Of a DNA stretch of 16,793 nucleotides, positions 14,238 to 16,793 are shown piece after piece. Position 1 is the stretch's first letter. Each line of letters begins with the position of its first letter. The notes beneath the pieces are model-generated. The model worked only from the letters and a program-made list of their open reading frames with translations, made no database searches and was not told the DNA's origin. The stretch is from Alphaproteobacteria bacterium. GTDB taxonomy: Bacteria > Pseudomonadota > Alphaproteobacteria > UBA6615. A program made the translations under genes and the position numbers. Location of the stretch: contig JABDJY010000044.1 of the NCBI GenBank assembly GCA_013003285.1, positions 1-16,793 on the forward strand, read 5' to 3'.

Positions 14238-14288
14238 ATTTCGCTCTCCCTGTTTTGACTGTTCGTTCCAAACTCAGCAAAAAAATAA

Positions 14289-14867
14289 CTAGGTCAACAA
14301 TGCCCCCGCCTGATTTGCCACCGACCGCAGCAACGACGCTTCCGGCCGCGACCGAGACAACACACGCAAACCTATGAAAAGACTCAACAATCCCCGCGCC
14401 GCATCGACCGACACCACATGCGCCGGAATTTCACCGGCCGCCTGGCCCCGTTCGATCATGTCGCAAAAAAATTGCTCCATCTCGGCCAGGCCATGGTCGA
14501 CGATTGCCGAAATCTCATCATCGTGGGGCGATAATTCGAGCGCCGTGTTCACCAGCAGGCAGCCATCGTTCGAACCGCCCTGCACCGCTGCAATCGCCTC
14601 ATCGAACGCCGCCGCGATCGCGCCGCGCGGCCCATGAGATTTGACCAGCCGGTTCACCCAACCTTCGCGATAAACCGCGTCATAGCGGCGCAGCGCCTCG
14701 ATAAACAGGCTGCGCTTATCGCCAAAACTCGCGTACAGGCTACCCCGGTTGATGCCCATGCACTCGACCAGGTCCTGCATCGATGTGGCGTCGTAGCCCT
14801 GCGCCCAAAAGGTGCCCATGGCTTTCGACAGGGCCGCGTCGTGATCGAACTGTTTTTCCCAGGGCAT
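14289..14867 (-). CDS. TetR/AcrR family transcriptional regulator
   Basis: A 192-aa dimeric DNA-binding repressor type. The N-terminal helix-turn-helix is at about 28-48 (TSMQDLVECMGINRGSLYAS), followed by the family's FGDKRSLFIEAL. The C-terminal ligand domain contains NDGCLLVNTALEL, found in a common TetR subgroup. Cysteines include one in the HTH (C36) and two in the ligand domain, which makes thiol sensing possible but not shown. I chose ATG 14867, six bases after GAGGA; the frame extends to a GTG at 14891 without support. The AhpD-like and glutaredoxin genes follow on the same strand, and the promoter upstream carries a palindrome, so it probably controls itself and them. Confidence 0.93.
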   Translation of the reverse strand: MPWEKQFDHDAALSKAMGTFWAQGYDATSMQDLVECMGINRGSLYASFGDKRSLFIEALRRYDAVYREGWVNRLVKSHGPRGAIAAAFDEAIAAVQGGSNDGCLLVNTALELSPHDDEISAIVDHGLAEMEQFFCDMIERGQAAGEIPAHVVSVDAARGLLSLFIGLRVLSRSRPEASLLRSVANQAGALLT

Positions 14868-14887
14868 TCTGTCCTCGCTGACGGGCA

Positions 14888-14916
14888 ACACTATCGTTTG
14901 TGGAACGACCGGTCAA
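14888..14916 (-). promoter_or_regulatory. Promoter with overlapping palindrome before the TetR gene
   Basis: On the minus strand TTGACC (14911-14916) and TAGTGT (14888-14893) are spaced 17 bp. The perfect 8-bp palindrome GACCGGTC (14907-14914) overlaps the -35. That is where a TetR-family repressor would bind to shut off its own gene, and ACCGGT-centred palindromes are used by some members. The predicted transcript start near 14881 leaves a short leader with the Shine-Dalgarno. A second small inverted repeat, CTCAA-TTAT-TTGAG, is at 14927-14940. Confidence 0.5.
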
Positions 14917-14946
14917 AACTAAGGCGCTCAATTATTTGAGAGCTAG

Positions 14947-15147
14947 CCGGTTGTTGCCGGAAATCGGCTGAAGCTGGACCGGTGTTACCAGCGCATTGAG
15001 CTTATTCGTGAGAATGCCGTTCCAAAAGACATCCGGTGTCCAGCCAACAGACCGACACGGCTTCAGGCAGGCCTTGTATCGCCCCCCGACTACGTAGACG
15101 ATGTGACCAACGCAATGGTGAGGAAGAACAAGCTGAATTTCCGCTAG
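14947..15147 (+). other. Short open stretch without a start, possible gene remnant
   Basis: Between the TetR gene and the DUF2235 gene, one plus-strand frame stays open from after a TAG at 14944 to a TAG at 15145-15147, 66 codons. There is no ATG before the last third and no Shine-Dalgarno. Its end (SPPDYVDDVTNAMVRKNK, then LNFR) has a protein-like look, so it could be the tail of a decayed gene displaced when the downstream gene arrived. Chance is equally possible; I recognise no family. Confidence 0.2.
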
Positions 15148-15167
15148 GAATAGAAGGGGACCAAATT

Positions 15168-16712
15168 GTGAAACGCCTTATCGTTTGTTGCGATGGAACG
15201 TGGAATAGCCCTGAACAAGAAACAAACGGCATCCCTGCTCCAACCAACGTTTTCAAGATTTACAACGCAGTTGCGGAGCCCGATGACGGCATAAAACAGC
15301 TCAAGTACTACCATCCGGGACTTGGAAGTGAGGGTGGGATATTCGAGTCTGTGGTGGATGGCGCGCTCGGTAAGAGCATCGGGCGGCACATAAAAAGTGC
15401 CTACCATTGGCTGGGGCAAAACTTCGAAAAAGACGACGAGATTTATCTCTTCGGGTTTAGCCGAGGCGCGTTTACCGCGCGCAGCATCGGCGGTCTTCTC
15501 GGTCGGGGGTTGTTAGATTTGAGGGGGCTTGATCCGAAGGAAGCGTGGCTGCGCGTGGACAAAGCATACGCTGCGTACCAGCGCCCCGGTTCAAAACTTA
15601 CCAATAGAAAATGGTGCAAAGACAACTGGACTTTTTTCCACGGAAAACGAAGGACGCCGGTACGGTTCGTCGGTGTCTGGGAGACTGTTGGCGCGTTGGG
15701 GGTTCCCGACGATCTCGAATTGCTAAATCTACTGGACAACCGGAAAAAGTGGGAATTTCACAATACTAGCCTTGGAACCCACATGAAGACCGCGCGCCAT
15801 GCAATGGCGATAGACGAAATCAGATCAAGTTTCAGTATTACACGCTGGGCCAACGCAAAAGGCCATCCGGATGTACGGGAAAAGTGGTTTCCAGGTGTCC
15901 ACACCGATGTGGGAGGCGGCTACCCGGAAAGCGATCTCTCAGATGGCGCGCTAAAATGGATAATCGAAGAAAGTGAAGCAGTTGGCCTTGAATTTAGGAA
16001 GGGCATAGAAAACGAGTTGGCCCCAAATCCACTCGGTGTTTCGCACGATTCCTACAAAGGCTTCTTCTCCAAGCTACGGTCGCGGCCACGAAACATACCT
16101 GCCATGGGCCAAGGCAACGAGAATGATTTCCATGACAGTGCAATAGAGCGTCAGCGGGCATCTCCAATTTCGTACCCTCCGTATCATCCAACAAAGATCC
16201 TTGCTGAGAGAGATATCCACACAGTCGAAGTGTTTGCGGATACCCGCTGGAACCACACTGGCCTATATCTCGAAAAAGACCACTCATACGTCTTTTCTGC
16301 CGTAGGTGAATGGCAGGACAGTAAAGACACGTGTGATTGGAAGGGTACCGAAGACGGCAAATTCACCGCTGGTGACTTGGTGCGGGCGGGTTCATCGTTT
16401 CTGGGGAAATTCGAAGCCCCCTACAAAAGGCTTACCGGTAATAACTCTACTGATTTTCTCATGACAAAACGCGTCGAGAAATTGAAGTGGTTTACTTTGG
16501 TGGGCGCGATTACGAACGATTCCGACAAGAAAAATGCAGTTGAAAACGACGGCAGCCCGACACTTCACCAGTATGTCGCTCTAGCCGAGCATGAATCAGT
16601 CCCGCTCAAGATTACCAGTCCTGGTTATCTGTACTGTTTTCCCAACGATGTGTGGAGCTTGTATGAAAATAACCACGGCAGCATTCATCTCACCATAACC
16701 CGGGTTCGCTAA
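15168..16712 (+). CDS. DUF2235 alpha/beta hydrolase with C-terminal PA-IL/LecA-like lectin domain
   Basis: A 514-aa protein from GTG 15168, preceded by AAGGGGA at eight bases; this gives the family's usual opening KRLIVCCDGTWN. An in-frame GTG at 15036 is less likely. The DUF2235 hydrolase (about 1-310) has the nucleophile elbow GFSRG (Ser98), VGVWETVGALG (Glu172 where Asp is usual) and FPGVHTDVGGGY (H245, D247). DUF2235 includes the Tle1 phospholipase effectors of type VI secretion and many unstudied proteins. From about 350 the sequence follows the order of the PA-IL galactose lectin, ending PNDVWSLYENNHGSIHLTI with D494, N501 and N502 at the spacing of the LecA calcium/sugar ligands. There is no signal peptide. 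GC content and codons (AGA, ATA, AGT, TCA) differ from its neighbours. No vgrG, PAAR or immunity gene is visible. Confidence 0.9.
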   Translation: MKRLIVCCDGTWNSPEQETNGIPAPTNVFKIYNAVAEPDDGIKQLKYYHPGLGSEGGIFESVVDGALGKSIGRHIKSAYHWLGQNFEKDDEIYLFGFSRGAFTARSIGGLLGRGLLDLRGLDPKEAWLRVDKAYAAYQRPGSKLTNRKWCKDNWTFFHGKRRTPVRFVGVWETVGALGVPDDLELLNLLDNRKKWEFHNTSLGTHMKTARHAMAIDEIRSSFSITRWANAKGHPDVREKWFPGVHTDVGGGYPESDLSDGALKWIIEESEAVGLEFRKGIENELAPNPLGVSHDSYKGFFSKLRSRPRNIPAMGQGNENDFHDSAIERQRASPISYPPYHPTKILAERDIHTVEVFADTRWNHTGLYLEKDHSYVFSAVGEWQDSKDTCDWKGTEDGKFTAGDLVRAGSSFLGKFEAPYKRLTGNNSTDFLMTKRVEKLKWFTLVGAITNDSDKKNAVENDGSPTLHQYVALAEHESVPLKITSPGYLYCFPNDVWSLYENNHGSIHLTITRVR

Positions 16713-16793
16713 GCAACGTGATACGGAACCGGAGCTAAGGGAATAATGAATTGGCTGTTGTGTCTGTGACTCGATCGGATGATTGACCTTGTT

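Noticed and set aside
15036..15167. N-terminal extension of the DUF2235 protein from an upstream GTG
   Set aside because: The 44 extra residues look non-coding, and the GTG at 15168 gives the canonical start with a Shine-Dalgarno.
16713..16793. A possible new gene start at ATG 16746 after the DUF2235 gene
   Set aside because: The frame closes after eight codons; nothing else is recognisable in the last 81 bases.

Overview
The window looks like chromosomal DNA of a GC-rich, Gram-negative proteobacterium. An alphaproteobacterium, perhaps of the Rhodospirillales type, is my best inference from protein style and dense gene packing; no rRNA or other decisive marker is present. Most genes are ordinary accessory or central metabolism with high-GC codon use. 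The last gene differs visibly in composition.

Left part (1-5948, all minus strand): an ABC importer of the nitrate/sulfonate/taurine type reads leftward as binding protein, ATPase, permease, permease, and a fifth single-pass membrane protein cut by the window edge. Its junctions are tight: a 14-bp overlap carrying a perfect Shine-Dalgarno, an ATGA overlap, and a 1-bp gap. A strong GC hairpin lies after the binding-protein gene. Upstream of this operon are two paralogous alpha/beta hydrolases in tandem, which may act on the imported compound or a precursor of it.

Centre (6143-10829): GTP-type PEP carboxykinase (minus), a Bcr/CflA drug-efflux MFS protein (plus) and pyruvate kinase (minus). Two enzymes of the PEP/pyruvate/oxaloacetate node thus flank an unrelated transporter gene. 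The MFS and pyruvate kinase genes converge with a 9-bp gap.

Right part (10999-14893): a plus-strand molybdenum hydroxylase large subunit (xanthine dehydrogenase/CoxL family, AYRGAGR motif) stands without its FAD and 2Fe-2S subunits. Its stop codon overlaps that of a convergent glutaredoxin gene. The glutaredoxin, an AhpD-like CxxC/His protein and a TetR regulator form a minus-strand series with thiol-redox character. A promoter/palindrome lies before the TetR gene, and a repeated CCTGATCCCT element lies between the AhpD-like and glutaredoxin genes.

Far right (15168-16712, plus): a lower-GC gene encodes a DUF2235 serine hydrolase joined to a C-terminal domain that strongly resembles the galactose lectin PA-IL (LecA), including its D-x6-N-N calcium/sugar motif. 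This is the most unusual item here. I see no CRISPR array, tRNA, rRNA, insertion sequence or integrase.
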